Assembly (NCBI GenBank): GCA_949987705.1
Contig: OX465281.1
Location: forward strand, 196,775,112 to 196,839,111
DNA: 64,000 nucleotides
DNA from: Thereva unica
Lineage: Eukaryota; Arthropoda; Insecta; Diptera; Therevidae
Direction of reading: 5' to 3'
The notes beneath the pieces were generated by a model. The model saw nothing but the letters and a program-made list of their open reading frames with translations. It had not been told where the DNA came from and did not search any database. Position numbers and translations under genes: made by a program. How positions within the stretch are numbered: the stretch's first letter is position 1; each line of letters begins with the position of its first letter. Below, in pieces: positions 10,967 through 23,113 of this stretch.

Positions 10967-12769
10967 ACTACTGGTTTGATCCTAAAAAGGAGCAACTGTC
11001 CTTCCCGTTTTCGTGTTTCGTCGTTTCCGGTCATACCGCCCGCACGGCACTGGTTAACAATCCACTGCAACGCTTGTTTATAAACGATGTTAGATGTTTT
11101 ACTTGTAAGTATTACAATGTTTGAGTTGAGTTGATATTTTTGAAATCGTCATAAATGTCGCTCATCAAAATTTCCTCGTCTATTACAAACTTTCAAACAA
11201 CATCCAGCAGTCTCACTGTATATCCTATGTTGAGGAGAATAGTACTGAATTCTGAGTTTTCCGATTGTGTTCTCACCTTTTGCTTTAAATGACGTTTTCC
11301 AAAATGTCCCTAAATGAGTGATCATTTCAGACATGCATCAATATCATCGGCCCACATATTTGTCCGGACAGCCGGCAACATTTGCCCGGAATCTATGCCA
11401 ATAAAACAGTTACTCCCCAAAATAATTGGTTTTTACATCTTAAATCTCGCGGTGTTCTGTTAATTGATACTTTATTTGCCATAATACACTCATCGCATTT
11501 CCAGACAGTCATCATGCAGTCTTGTAAAACTTTGGATTTTTTCCACTCAGGTTTTAAGATTTGTTCCACTACTGGTTTGATCCTAAAAAGGAGCAACTGT
11601 CCTTCCCGTTTTCGTGTTTCGTCGTTTCCGGTCATACCGCCCGCACGGCACTGGTTAACAATCCACTGCAACGCTTGTTTATAAACGATGTTAGATGTTT
11701 TACTTGTAAGTATTACAATGTTTGAGTTGAGTTGATATTTTTGAAATCGTCATAAATGTCGCTCATCAAAATTTCCTCGTCTATTACAAACTTTCAAACA
11801 ACATCCAGCAGTCTCACTGTATATCCTATGTTGAGGAGAATAGTACTGAATTCTGAGTTTTCCGATTGTGTTCTCACCTTTTGCTTTAAATGACGTTTTC
11901 CAAAATGTCCCTAAATGAGTGATCATTTCAGACATGCATCAATATCATCGGCCCACATATTTGTCCGGACAGCCGGCAACATTTGCCCGGAATCTATGCC
12001 AATAAAACAGTTACTCCCCAAAATAATTGGTTTTTACATCTTAAATCTCGCGGTGTTCTGTTAATTGATACTTTATTTGCCATAATACACTCATCGCATT
12101 TCCAGACAGTCATCATGCAGTCTTGTAAAACTTTGGATTTTTTCCACTCAGGTTTTAAGATTTGTTCCACTACTGGTTTGATCCTAAAAAGGAGCAACTG
12201 TCCTTCCCGTTTTCGTGTTTCGTCGTTTCCGGTCATACCGCCCGCACGGCACTGGTTAACAATCCACTGCAACGCTTGTTTATAAACGATGTTAGATGTT
12301 TTACTTGTAAGTATTACAATGTTTGAGTTGAGTTGATATTTTTGAAATCGTCATAAATGTCGCTCATCAAAATTTCCTCGTCTATTACAAACTTTCAAAC
12401 AACATCCAGCAGTCTCACTGTATATCCTATGTTGAGGAGAATAGTACTGAATTCTGAGTTTTCCGATTGTGTTCTCACCTTTTGCTTTAAATGACGTTTT
12501 CCAAAATGTCCCTAAATGAGTGATCATTTCAGACATGCATCAATATCATCGGCCCACATATTTGTCCGGACAGCCGGCAACATTTGCCCGGAATCTATGC
12601 CAATAAAACAGTTACTCCCCAAAATAATTGGTTTTTACATCTTAAATCTCGCGGTGTTCTGTTAATTGATACTTTATTTGCCATAATACACTCATCGCAT
12701 TTCCAGACAGTCATCATGCAGTCTTGTAAAACTTTGGATTTTTTCCACTCAGGTTTTAAGATTTGTTCC
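10967..12769. repeat. Three tandem copies of a 601-bp repeat
   Basis: Units 10967-11567, 11568-12168 and 12169-12769, each starting at or next to ACTACTGG and ending TTTGTTCC. The same translated frames recur exactly 601 bp apart with identical residues, so the copies are identical or nearly so. Each unit holds an open 92-codon minus frame and a 100-codon plus frame, neither of which I recognise. The left flank (GACGATACT) and right flank (CACGCAGG) differ. Confidence 0.92.
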
Positions 12770-12982
12770 ACGCAGGATTTTCCATATGATCTTCTTCGAT
12801 CATAGAAGCATAGAATGAGCTGTTCTTCCTGATGTGAGTAAAGTTGCCGAAATCTCTGCTACTGTCCTGATCTCATATTGACCAAATAACCTACCTTTCG
12901 AAATGTTAAAAGGCGTGGGACTTTACCTATATTCTTATTTTATTATTACTGCAACTTTTCGCTAGCGCCCATATATTATATA

Positions 12983-13643
12983 CCGGGTGTTTTTTTTAAA
13001 ACTTGACACGGAATTCTTGAACAAAGGAGGGGTGACAGAGGGAAACCTGTTATACAAAAGATGTCTGATATGGAGGGGGACATCGATTGGGTATAGTGCG
13101 CACCCCCTCTCTTCCACCCCCTGACCCGGGGGGGGGGGGGGGTAGCTTTTTTTTTAAATGGCAACCCCTATTTTTTATGCAAGATTCAGATTCCTGGGAT
13201 GAAAATAAACATCTTTTATCCCAAGCATTTTTTTCTATCATTTGTTTTTACTCCGGAAACTTTGATTGAAATCGTCATTAAGCCGTCTCTTTCAGTCAGA
13301 AACATTCGCGGCAGTGCGGCAAGGCGTCAATGGCGAACATTTTGAGCACCTTCTATCTTAGAAAATTAATAAATAAAAGTTGTTTAATATCCAAAAGATG
13401 TTTATTTTCATCGCAGGAATCTGAATCTTGCATAAAAATAGGGGTTGCCATTTGAGAAAAAAAGCTACCCCCCCGGGTCATGGGGTGGAAGAGAGGGGGT
13501 GCGCACTATACCCAATCGATGTCCCCCTCCATATCACACATCTTTTGTATCAGAGGTTTCCCTCTGTCACCCCTCCTTTGTTCAAGAATTCCGTGTCAAG
13601 TTTTAAAAAAAAATCCATGTCAAGTTTTAAAAAAAACACCCGG
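12983..13643. mobile_element. Non-autonomous foldback element, mariner/Tc1-type TA insertion
   Basis: Termini CCGGGTGTTTTTTTTAAAAC and its complement are flanked by TA (12981-12982 and 13644-13645). The arms are more than 200 bp long and include a G-run facing a C-run. The unpaired centre is about 150 bp. The right arm repeats TGTCAAGTTTTAAAAAAAA twice. A second, more complete copy lies at 27590-28359. Confidence 0.8.
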
Positions 13644-13699
13644 TATACTGGCTTGAGCAAAAACGTTTTCATTCGACATAATTTTTTAATTTTTAGTTA

Positions 13700-14430
13700 A
13701 TTTTTAAACAAAAGCATATTTTAATGCTTATATGTCTTCGGTTATTTTGTGGTGGCCGATATTTAAAATGAGGTCACCCAGCTTACTGTACTCTACTCAT
13801 CATACACTTTTATTTGGTATCCATACCGAGAGCGTTGTAAAAAAGGTAGTCTGCCATTTTGTGTTGGCTGTGTTAACGCCTAATAGTATTCTACTTGTCA
13901 TATCCTTTCATTTGATACCCATACCGATCGTGATGTAAATAAAAAAGTTATCCGCCATCTGTGTTGGCCGCCATTTTGTTCCGGCCGCCATTTTGAATTT
14001 GGAATGACACCAAATAGGTAATTATATTATACTTATCATTCCCTTTCATTTGATACCCATGTCGGCGATCAGCGAGCACAATTGCGAAATTCGGCCGCCA
14101 TATTGGAACAGCCATCTTGATTTGTTTATAAAATGGTCATGCATTGCATTGATTGCATTGTCACTTGAACTGTACAGGTGTGCAAAATTTGAAGCTCATC
14201 GGTTATATGGAAGTGGATCAAAAACAATTTTCAAAATTTGTCTACATACATACATCCATACATACATACAGGTAGAGCTAATATATAGTGCATATAAAAA
14301 GCCTAAAACATGCCCGCCAAAATACTGAATCTTCCAGTGAAAGTCCCATCCCAATCGGATTAGCCGTTTCCGAGATTAGCCCTAACAAACAGACAGACAG
14401 ACATACAGAAAGACAAAAATTTTAAAAATG
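13700..14430 (+). repeat. Degenerate interspersed repeat with recurring CATTTGATACCCAT and GGCCGCCAT motifs
   Basis: TTTGATACCCAT-type boxes recur at about 13812, 13907 and 14047, each followed by a CG-rich GATCG/GTCGG motif and then GCCGCCATTTTG. The block ends in CATACATACAT and CAGACAGACAGACATAC microsatellites. This arrangement is familiar from old insect retrotransposon-derived repeats. No coding frame survives. Confidence 0.55.
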
Positions 14431-16631
14431 CGTGATTTCGTTTTAAAATCATGTAAATAACCTTATAAAATTAAAAAAACACAATTATTTTGAAATCACA
14501 GGCAGACACTCCAATTATATGTATAGATTAATAGTTGTACAAAAATATTGCAAATTAGTATTTGCTATTAACAATTAAATATTTAAAATTCAGTTTACTA
14601 TTCGTTCGCGTTTAAAAAAAAAATAAAAATAAAAAAAATACTAGCGTATTCCTCGGAAAATTTGTTATAAAAAACATATTTTTCCAGCCAGAGTGGTAAC
14701 AACATATGGTCTAAATTAAATACATCAATTACGACGGAAAAGTTCACAACAGTAAATATGCAATATTTTGCTGCAGTAAATATGCAATAATACAAAACGT
14801 GATTTACTGCAGCATAATATTTTTTGGGATATGGGTAGAAAAACTGGAGTCAAATTGTAGCAACGGCCTCATGGACGCCTCACGGACGGCCTCATGGTGG
14901 CGCCGGTACATCAAAGAGACGATGAGAAGATGAGAAAGGCCATCTGCGATCTAAGGTTTACGCGACCTAAGATCTTCCAAATTGCTACCAAATCCTAACT
15001 CCACCTCCACGAAGATGTTAAGTTTACATCGGGTGACTTCGGTATACTTTATCTTGTCTATTTCACCCCTCAAAACGAAACAAACCTGGTCCTCCAGGTT
15101 GGCGTTGGGCGGCAGGCTGACAACCTTCCACCGCAAAAACCCACCCGTCAGGAATCCTCAAGGCAGGCATCGGACGAACTCAACGGCAACGGCCCAGGCC
15201 ACGGAACGCTAGAACAAACAATACAACTTTTCAAAAGTTTTTAGTTTTGTAGTTTCATAGTTCGATTGGCATGAACAATTACATTGAATATTTTTCTTCA
15301 TTTTTTCATTTTTCGTAATATTTAAGGTGTCATTTTTACCTTCGAAATAGTTTGGTTTTTGAGAAAATGCCCAGAAAAATGGAAAAACAAAAATTATTGG
15401 AAGCATTAATCGATAAAACTGTTCTCAATGTTTCGCTAGTCATCTTTTAAGTTCATAGCAATTAAATTCAATTAAATATTTCAAAACAGCTGACAAATGT
15501 CAACATCAACTACGACAATTTAAAATTACGGAGTCGTTTTAGAAACTCAGTAGCTTCATACTTCACACAAAATGTCGTAGTTAAAAAATATATGGAAATG
15601 AACTACAAAAACTGCGAACAACTACGAAGTACGACAAGTACGAAGAATTTACGAAGTGAAATGAATACCCTTAATAGAAAAGTGAAATGAGTACCCTAAT
15701 ATCCTTTGAAAGCACTTATTTGTTTATATTTTTTTTGGCCCACTAAACAAAATTAATAAGAAGCTCTTCGATTCAAAGTCGCTACTAAGAGTCGTTATCG
15801 AGTCGTCAAAGCGATTTGCCATAGAATTCCGTTTTCATTGTTTACAAATCGTTCTCATTTCGATATCGACTCTCGTCTCGAAGTCTTCTCGAAGATTTCG
15901 CGACTCATTTTCGATTGGATCTCGATTCGTAATGTTTGCAGGGTTGCTAGAGAGACAACATGTGCTTATACATACTTATAAAGGGTATTGAAGTTTGAGT
16001 AGACATTTTTGTTAATTTCGAAAATTTGAATGTTTCTAAAACTGGGATTTTGGGTGAAATACACATTATTGTGTGAATTAATTTCAAATTTACCTATGAA
16101 TTTACAACTAATATTATAAATAATATTAACCAACAGTTTTCACAAAGTTTTCTAAAATATTCCGATTATTCGATATTACAAAATTGTGAATTTAAAAGGG
16201 TAGAGGGTAGATGCAGCTAGCTAATTTAGAAATCATTAAAAAGGGATGATTCGGTAGTATCTACATATTCTCTGCAGTGACGTGAGAAAACTTTCAGATA
16301 AAGTTTTACATTTTGGGGCTTTAATCAAACCCAATTTGTGATCTCTGATGCTGGGTACAATAAGCTTGAGAGAACCTAGCTAAACTAGCGATTTTTCTTC
16401 CATTTCTTAATGAGATCAAGTGAAAATGTTTTCCATAATTTTCAGTATGCAAAAAGTTTTAAAATCGTGCATAATTTGAAAATGCTTTTAAAAGTAAACA
16501 TTGAAATTACAGTTTTCAGATATGTTCCATTATTTCGATATAATATAAATCACTAAAACAAAATCTTCACAAAAATATACGAGAATCGATTAGATGAAAT
16601 AAACAAAAACAATTTCATAGCTAAAAATCCA
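14431..16631. other. Unassigned A+T-rich stretch
   Basis: No supported gene. A 61-codon minus frame (14951-15136, containing LPPNANLEDQVCFVLRGE) has unusually balanced composition for this area and could be a retroelement fragment, but I cannot place it. At 15560-15660 TACGAAG-type motifs recur. Confidence 0.35.
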
Positions 16632-16988
16632 TTATTTACTACATACCGCTACTTTATTGTTGATCCCTGTTATTACTTTTGTATACGATCTTCTTGATAG
16701 CGTCCGTCGTCTGAAATACGAGGTCAGCTTCAATTCCTGAACTTTATTAACTAATTCTGGATGTTTTCTCTAAAAAAACAATGCAACAGTTAAAAAGTTG
16801 TGCTCTGTGAATAATCGAAACTATACCTTGATGTGCATATGAAAATTCCCAGTCGATCTGACGCTTCCTTTGTATACATTTCCTGTAGAACAATGGCGAC
16901 ACCTCACCGTAACGCTGTCACCTACCTGGGTGAGTATTTCAAAAAATACGCCATTCAGAATGTACGGAATATTAAAGTGTTTTTCCAT
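16632..16988 (-). CDS. Small BED-type zinc-finger protein, two exons
   Basis: Exon 1 is 16988-16827 from ATG (MEKHFNIPYILNG); exon 2 is 16769-16632 ending in TAA. The 57-bp intron has GTATAG at its 5' end and a TTTTTTTAG acceptor, and both ends are in phase 0. The 99-residue product holds one BED finger: CRHC, then GSVRSTGNFHMHIKRKHPE across the splice junction, giving C-x2-C...H-x4-H. After it comes a basic tail. BED fingers head hAT-type transposases and some host chromatin proteins. No transposase core follows, so this is either the relic N-terminus of a hAT transposase or a domesticated DNA-binding protein. The intact splice signals argue against heavy decay. Confidence 0.6.
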
Positions 16989-17099
16989 GTTCGTTAGCAC
17001 TTCTCCAAATTGCACTAAGTAATGACTCCTCTGAAATGCTTATGTTTTCTGAGCGAAGTCAGAAACTTGTCAGTTCACTGATAACTCGGAAGCTGCCGC

Positions 17100-17650
17100 T
17101 GGAGAACTTAAAACTTAGCTTAAAATCCGAAAACTTCACCCCAAATTATCACAATGTTGTCCGATGCTGTTGTGCTGCAGTGCGCTGACCACAGTTATCT
17201 TAAATCTATTTAGTGTTCCTATTTGGACAGAGAATTTGTTTAGATTGCCGCAGCTGTAATCAATGATTGGGAATCGAGCAAAACATTTGAACAGTCGCAG
17301 TTGAGATACTTGCGGATGCGTTTTTGATTTGTTTTTGGTGTCATCGAAAATCTTTTGTTTCGTTCGAGCTGCAGGACAACGCTATTTGCTTAGGGCTTTT
17401 TTCGAATGTTGGCGACGTTCTCAATTGTGGTGTTTGTTCACTGACGCATAGATTGTGAGTGTTACCTTCTAGGCTAGTAATAAAAATGTTTAACTAAAAT
17501 TTGGGTGCACTATTGGCAATTTTCGCCATGTCGAAAAATATTCCTTTATCAGCCGTGAATAAATATTACAATTTTTAAAACATTGCAACGTAAACATGTA
17601 AGTAATAGAATGATTGAGGCTATGAAGATGTTAAGCTAGATGTATCTTTT
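17100..17650. other. Unassigned stretch
   Basis: No gene or recognisable repeat between the BED-finger gene and the hAT element. Confidence 0.4.
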
Positions 17651-17974
17651 CAATAGACTTGTCTCAGTGGGGGACTAAGCCCGTTAGAGGCAGGGGACGG
17701 TAAAGCTGAATGAGGCCCTCAGTCTGAAGCCTAGTGTCCACTACAGAGTTTTTTTGCGAAGTGTATACCCCCTTTAGAACTCTACACGTGTGCTCTACAT
17801 CCACTCTAAGCGAAAGTTTTCTGTACTAAATAGCTTTATAGTGTATACGCATTTTTTTGTGTTTTTGGTAGAGCTCAGTATAGGTAACCATTCACATTTG
17901 CGTTTCGATGGCGCTTTACATCGCGTCCAATTTTTGTACAGAGTGTTAAATAACAAATAAAACCTATCGAAGCA

Positions 17975-18213
17975 ACCATTTGCAGTAACGCCTCGAATTC
18001 GATATTCGACATACGCAGAAAATTTAGGTATCCAGATGCGTGATCCGTGACCTCATTAAATAATTCTCGGTACATTCCATCGCCTTTTCGTGATCCAATC
18101 TCGCTTCCAATATCTCCTTTCATTCTTTTTCTAGCAAAAATAGCAGCAGCTATTTGTTTTATTTCTATTAATTTCAGGGTATGAAAGTCCTCACTCATGT
18201 GCGACTCATTCAA
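17975..18213 (-). pseudogene. PIF/Harbinger transposase N-terminal fragment
   Basis: The frame 18213-17875 encodes MYRELFNEVTDHASGYLNF and LRMSNIEFEALLQMVASI, which match the usual N-terminus of Harbinger nuclease proteins (YRELxxEL...YxxYLRM...FxxLLxxV). Homology stops at about 17975, where a GATAGGTTTT junction is followed by unrelated residues. The DDE nuclease core is absent. It may be a gene fragment captured in the surrounding hAT element. Confidence 0.6.
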
Positions 18214-18229
18214 CTTACTCCTCGCTTAC

Positions 18230-18233
<4 letters not shown>

Positions 18234-18261
<28 letters not shown>
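18234..18261. repeat. (GA)n microsatellite
   Basis: An uninterrupted run of about 13-14 AG dinucleotides. Confidence 0.95.
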
Positions 18262-18264
<3 letters not shown>

Positions 18265-18904
18265 GTTTGCTAGGACGTTCACTCGTGTGTGAGTAATTTT
18301 TTCAGGAATTTCTAAACTCGCCCAATAACTTTGTGGCTTTGGTTTAGTTTCATGTGGCATGATTTGAGCCTTGGAAAGGAGTGGGACTGGGTGGGAGAGG
18401 ATGTGCGAGCATTCCCTTGAAGTGTGTAAGCGCGGACATGTCCCGTTGCCAAAAAAATAATAAAATGTTACTTTACTTTCATCAGATTAACATGCCTAAC
18501 TCAGTGGTAGATCCATTAAGACCGCTCTGCACGATGTGGTAGAAACTATTGAAAACCTTAAAATATTACAAACTTTTGGGCTCTCTTCCCATTCTATGGA
18601 GCGCCAGGTAGAGCGCTACTAAAGATTTCTCTAGAGCAGCTTTACGTTGGAGGGGTAGAGTGGTAGAGACGCGCTATAATGTCCACACTACAGATAGAAC
18701 TCTACACTATACGATCTACGCTCTACACTCTACCGTAAAAGCTATAGAGGAAACTTGGCTTAAGAAGTTATAATATGTAAGTGATTTCGTAATGTAAGGT
18801 TATGGACTTATTCGACGTATGTATAAGGTAGGCGAACGGGAGTAAATGATTTGCGCCAGGGATTCCCCGCTTCCAAGACGGGAATTCGTTGAATTTTGGA
18901 CGTG

Positions 18905-19300
18905 CTCAGCTGTGATGAAATCAATCAGTAATCACATGCCTCAAAAATATGTAAATATGCAGTCATATAAGTAAGCAAAATAAATTACATAATAAGAACG
19001 CGCCTCAAATCAATACCGTCCAAAGAAAATGCATGCACACACAAAATGCTCATTATATGGGTCATGAAATTAAATGGACAGGTGTTTGAGACGCGGAAAT
19101 ATATTTTTATATGTAAATTACTTGTAATTAATTTTTGTATAAATAGAGTAAGAATTTTGCAATAAAGACACTCGACACTCAAAAATCAGACACAGTATTA
19201 TTCATTACGGAGTCGTGCTTTTAAGCTACTCCACCACAATCCAGAGCAAAGCGAACCTCGCTACTCTCCCCAGGAGCTAAGCATTGTTGCTACTCCTCTA
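18905..19300 (+). repeat. Possible solo LTR
   Basis: At about 19137 a TATA-like TTGTATAAATAG is followed at about 19158 by GCAATAAAGACACTCGACAC and later by ACTCCACCACAAT. This promoter plus poly(A) order is that of an insect LTR. No terminal repeats or duplication could be fixed, so the limits are approximate. Confidence 0.35.
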
Positions 19301-19785
19301 TCCAGCATCATAGAATCGAGGGACCACTACACAGCATAAAAAAATATTAGTACCATGAAAAAAGTCTAGATGGCTGTAAAATTTTGATCTAGATGAAAGT
19401 AAAAAAGTACGAAGTGCAATATATAGATATATAAGTGAAACTGGAACTACACGAAAACAAATTAGCCATTGAAAGATTAGCAGTAAAAGCAATTTTAATT
19501 TGAAAATTGTAAACCACCGGTACATGCTGTACTTAGATATGTACTGAACATATCCTTGTTTAGGATTTGATCAAGGGAATTTGTAGACATTTGGAGGCCC
19601 CCAGTAACAAGAGGCTCGGAGCGGACCGCCCCTTCCTCCCGACTCTTAGTCCGCCACTGACCTGTCTATTATTAAACATAAAAGAGACAAAATTGTTTAT
19701 TGCTGTTTAACAGTCACTACCCACGAAAGAAAGAAAGTGCATGTCGACATTCCTCTTCGTCACTTACGTATGTACCTATAGATTT

Positions 19786-19935
19786 TTTCAAACTCCGTGA
19801 CACAAAAAATTTGAGCAGTTCTACGCACCTCGTTGCCAAATTTTATAAATATTATTCTATCATTTCCCCTCTTTTTAGTTAAAACGGCAACAAACACAGA
19901 AAAAACTCAACAAAATAATTTGGGAAGGGATTCTA
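19786..19935. repeat. 150-bp dispersed repeat, copy 1
   Basis: About 97% identical by eye to 29153-29298, from TTTTTCAAACTCCGTGACAC to AATTTGGGAAGGGAT. In this copy a SINE tail begins immediately after it. Confidence 0.85.
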
Positions 19936-20302
19936 TTTTCTTCTTATAGAGTGCAATGTCGAACAGTAGCTCTAGCCGGGAAGGAAGGAGCTGCCACAAC
20001 CTACCCGCGATATTTCTATTTCACCTACTCCCAACGATTACTATCGCTACTCTGACATCGGGGCATCGAGAAACAACTCGCTGGAGTGTTATACCTCGGT
20101 ATGGAATATCATCAACCAAACGATGATATGCGTTTTGGTTGAGCGGGGAAGGACTAACGAAGGTTATGATAGGATAAATCAAGAATGTAAGAAGAAAGAA
20201 GGTGGGAAAGTGGAAAAGCGAAGGACTGTGGCGCTGTCGGAATTTGAAGCCGGGACCTCTGCGATAGTAGCCAGGCGACTTACTCCCTAGGTTACCGAGG
20301 CT
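19936..20302 (-). mobile_element. tRNA-derived SINE, copy 1
   Basis: The minus strand reads from a tRNA-like head at about 20302 (CTCGGTAACCTAGGGAGTAAG; decayed B-box) to a body ending ATTGCACTCTATA at 19950. It aligns along its length with the better-kept copy at 51066-51541. The 3' tail is truncated. Confidence 0.75.
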
Positions 20303-20392
20303 CGAGGTGCACTTGCACCGGGCGCAATTCCAGAGATTAAGATTTAAAAAAAATTACCTAAAAAACGGTTCCCATGCCTTCATTGTTACATA

Positions 20393-20656
20393 TTAAAGGA
20401 ACTGTACTGACGGTCTGTGCCTTTTCGTGCCCTTCTCAAGGTGTGGCCAATCCAATTCCATTTCGTTCGTCTGATTTCGTCGTATATCCTTTCTTGGCCT
20501 GCACGGTACCATAGTTCTTGATTTGTAATTCGTACTAGTCGCACTAGTATGGATCCCTAATTCGGCGAACAGCATCTGGATCGCCTCTGTTTTGAAGTTA
20601 TCGAAAGTGCCTTCTATGTCCTGGAAGACTGTTAAGGTGTTTTTTCGCGCCAACAA
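20393..20656 (-). pseudogene. Fragment of a LINE reverse transcriptase (LOA/R1/Jockey-like)
   Basis: The frame begins with an RT catalytic motif, VFQDIEGTFDNFKTEAIQML, followed by AELGIH, as in motif A of LINE RTs. After about 45 residues it jumps to a LINE C-terminal motif (MELDWPHLEKG, compare WxWIGHTLRKG), so the middle of the RT has been deleted. Confidence 0.65.
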
Positions 20657-20667
20657 TTGACGAAACG

Positions 20668-21912
20668 ATGATGCTTTACTACTCCGGTGGTGAGAGACGA
20701 AATGCCGGCGTCGGGTGTATGGTCTATCGACGGGTTGCCAGCAGCGTTATCGCATTCCATTCGATATCCGAGCGTTTGGCGGTTTTAATCATCGGTGGAA
20801 CGATCAAGACCCAATTTGTATCCGTTTATGCGCCAACCGAGATCAACACGGACGCGAAGAAGGACGAATTTTGCGATTAGATCAAACAGACGCTGGATAT
20901 GATACCTCAAAACGAATTAATATCTAATTCTTGCGGGGGACTTCAATGCTAACTATTACCGTGCGCCTGCGTACCAGACTAAGAATTACTACGTCAGTCC
21001 AATGCTATGCTCCAACTGAAAACGCAGAAGATGACATCAAAGACGAGTTCTATATGCGACTGAATGAGGTTTTTCGCTCTATTCCAAGGGGAGACATCAT
21101 TCTATTAATGGGTGACTTAAACGCACAGATCGGCCGTGACAATTGGAAATCAAGGCCTAAGCCAAGTTACCAATAACAATGGTGAGCTTTTCGTTGACTT
21201 TTGTAGGAAACGCGGCAAACACAGGCAACAGTAAGGTGCTGTACCAAATCACTAAACAGCTCTCTGGAAAGCACTCTACTAAAAAACATGCCGTTAAGAG
21301 TGCAGATGGAAGGCTGCTTTGCAGCGACAAGGAGCAACTCCAAAGATGGAGAGATTACTTCTTCGCCGTCCTGAATGGTTCACTTACACAGAAACTTCAG
21401 GAAAACAGCAACAATGCACAGCCAATAAGAATCGCCACCCGGGCCCGATCCAAAACGGGAATAGTAACCACAATTCTTGCGATGGCCAATGGTAGATCCC
21501 GCCAGAATTGTTAAAAGCCGATTCAAGCCTCATAGCAGATGCGCTTCAGCAAATCCTGGAAATAGCATGGAGCACTTGTACCTTTCCGGAGGATTGGACG
21601 GAAGGTATCATAGTAAAAATACCGAAAAAGGGGGACCTAACAATATGCGACAAATGGAGAGGCATCTGTTTATTATCTACTGTGGGCGAAATTTGGACTA
21701 TCTAGGATAAGAAAGGCAGTAGACCGAACGCTTAGGAGGCAGAGGGCCGGATTCAGGAAGGGCCGCTCATGTATTGATCATATTAACACCTTGAGAATAA
21801 TAGTGGAGCAGTCTACTGAAGTCCGATCCCCCCTTTATCTTGCTTTCGTATTTTATGAGAAAGCGTTCGACTCGGTTAATAGGAGCGTTATATGGCAGGC
21901 ACTACGGCGACG
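20668..21912 (+). pseudogene. RTE-type LINE: endonuclease and start of RT, decayed
   Basis: Successive frames carry APE endonuclease motifs: GGERRNAGVG and FVSVYAPTEINTDAKKDEF (20690-20870), GGDFNA (about 20935), then a second endonuclease part with CYAPTENAEDDIKDEFY and MGDLNAQIG (21000-21135). RT follows with PPELLKADSSLIADALQQIL (21500-21560), EGIIVKIPKKGDL, QRAGFRKGRSCIDHINTLR and FYEKAFDSVN (about 21850). Several frameshifts and stops break it. The match to the copy at 38350-41283 ends at about 21912; a further RT piece with YADD is at 24562-24755, so the region between is an insertion or rearrangement. Confidence 0.8.
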
Positions 21913-23110
21913 CACAGTGTGACGAAAGATATTGAAAAACGGAAATAAATCATTTTTCACGAATACCAATGAAATGTCCTGAACTTTTTTCACATATACC
22001 CAATGTACAAAAGTAAAGTGATAATTCCTGGAATATCCCTTCCAGGACTGAAAAATTCCAACTGAAAGTTGTAGTTAAGGTCGCACGCAAATTATATTTC
22101 AATCAATTAGAAATTTGTGTGCGAAGTTTCAACAAGTTTTGCAAAAAAACAAAGTGAAAGTAAATTTTTTTCATAATGAATCCAACAGTTTATGACATTT
22201 ATAGTATTATTTCATTAAAATTATTTAAATAAGACTGATATATAACGATTTTGATGAACATTAAAAAAAGCATATAAAAATTATCACTTTTAATTCAATC
22301 ACATCAGTTCCTCGAAGTTTTAAAAAAAACGGTAAAATATGGTACAAATGTGGTCTTCTACATATTTTATTACAACTAATGTATTTTATAATAACATATA
22401 GTGGTGCCTGCGCAAACCCTCGCAAATTACTTTTTTTAATATTTACGCCGAATTTAGTTCTTTTCAGTGATCGACAGAAAAGGAACCGTCTGCGAACATT
22501 TACAAAATTTTGGATCGGAAGAATTGTTATCGACGTCAAGAAAATCATTGCATGCGGAAGGTGAACTTAGTGGTGTAGATATGTTAGCTAAGTTGGAAAA
22601 CTCACCAACTAAGGGCAACACCATGAGTTGGACATAATAGCTTTGTTCCAGTACTTTTCCTGCAAAAATTTGTTGGGCAAAAACTTAGTTGAATGGTGGG
22701 GATAATTTTGTAAAAATTCAGAAAGTAAAGAAACGACTTTTGGGCAATTTCTTGCAAATAAAGAAGAAGATAACATAAATGTCGATTGTCTATGTGTATG
22801 CCGCTTTTTAAGATACCCACACACATACAAAAAATTGTCAGCTGACAACTTGCAAGAAATCGCAGGACCGAAAACCTCTGGCTAACGAGGGGAAGTGAAA
22901 ATTTCCCCGCTTTTTCTTGCAGGAGAAAGTAAAGAAACACAAATTGGGAAAATTTTTGTCCCGCGGGATCCCACATTCGAGTTCTGGAACAAAGCTAATA
23001 TGTTTATGACCATGGTTAATCAGAAAGTCATTAACCATATTACCGGTTATAAAGGTTAGGCTAAATGCTACGCGTTTGCGGAGCTAAGCCAGGTCAAATG
23101 AACTCTATTG
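21913..23110. other. A+T-rich insertion between two RTE pieces; repeat at 22860-22980
   Basis: No gene recognised. The part from AAACCTCTGGC (22875) through TTTCCCCGCTTTTT to GGGATCCC (22970) resembles 41725-41855, so both belong to one repeat family of unknown class. Confidence 0.45.
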
Positions 23111-23113
23111 TAA

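Larger units (their letters stand above)
17665..19659. mobile_element. hAT-superfamily element, about 2.0 kb, with 8-bp target duplication
   Basis: Ends CAGTGGGGGACTAAG and CTTAGTCCGCCACTG are inverted repeats with one mismatch. They are flanked by ACTTGTCT (17657-17664) and ACCTGTCT (19660-19667), 7 of 8 bases matching. A CAGTG-type TIR plus an 8-bp duplication is the hAT signature. The interior encodes no hAT transposase; it holds a Harbinger-type fragment, a GA microsatellite and a possible LTR. Confidence 0.72.

Noticed and set aside
11382..12285. Repeated open frames of 92-100 codons in the 601-bp units as genes
   Set aside because: Frames are open on both strands in the same DNA and resemble no protein family I know; repetition follows from the tandem duplication.
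12984..13170. Proline/glycine-rich short ORFs at the G-run
   Set aside because: They come from translating the homopolymer in a foldback arm; the same artefact recurs at 27.5-28.2 kb.
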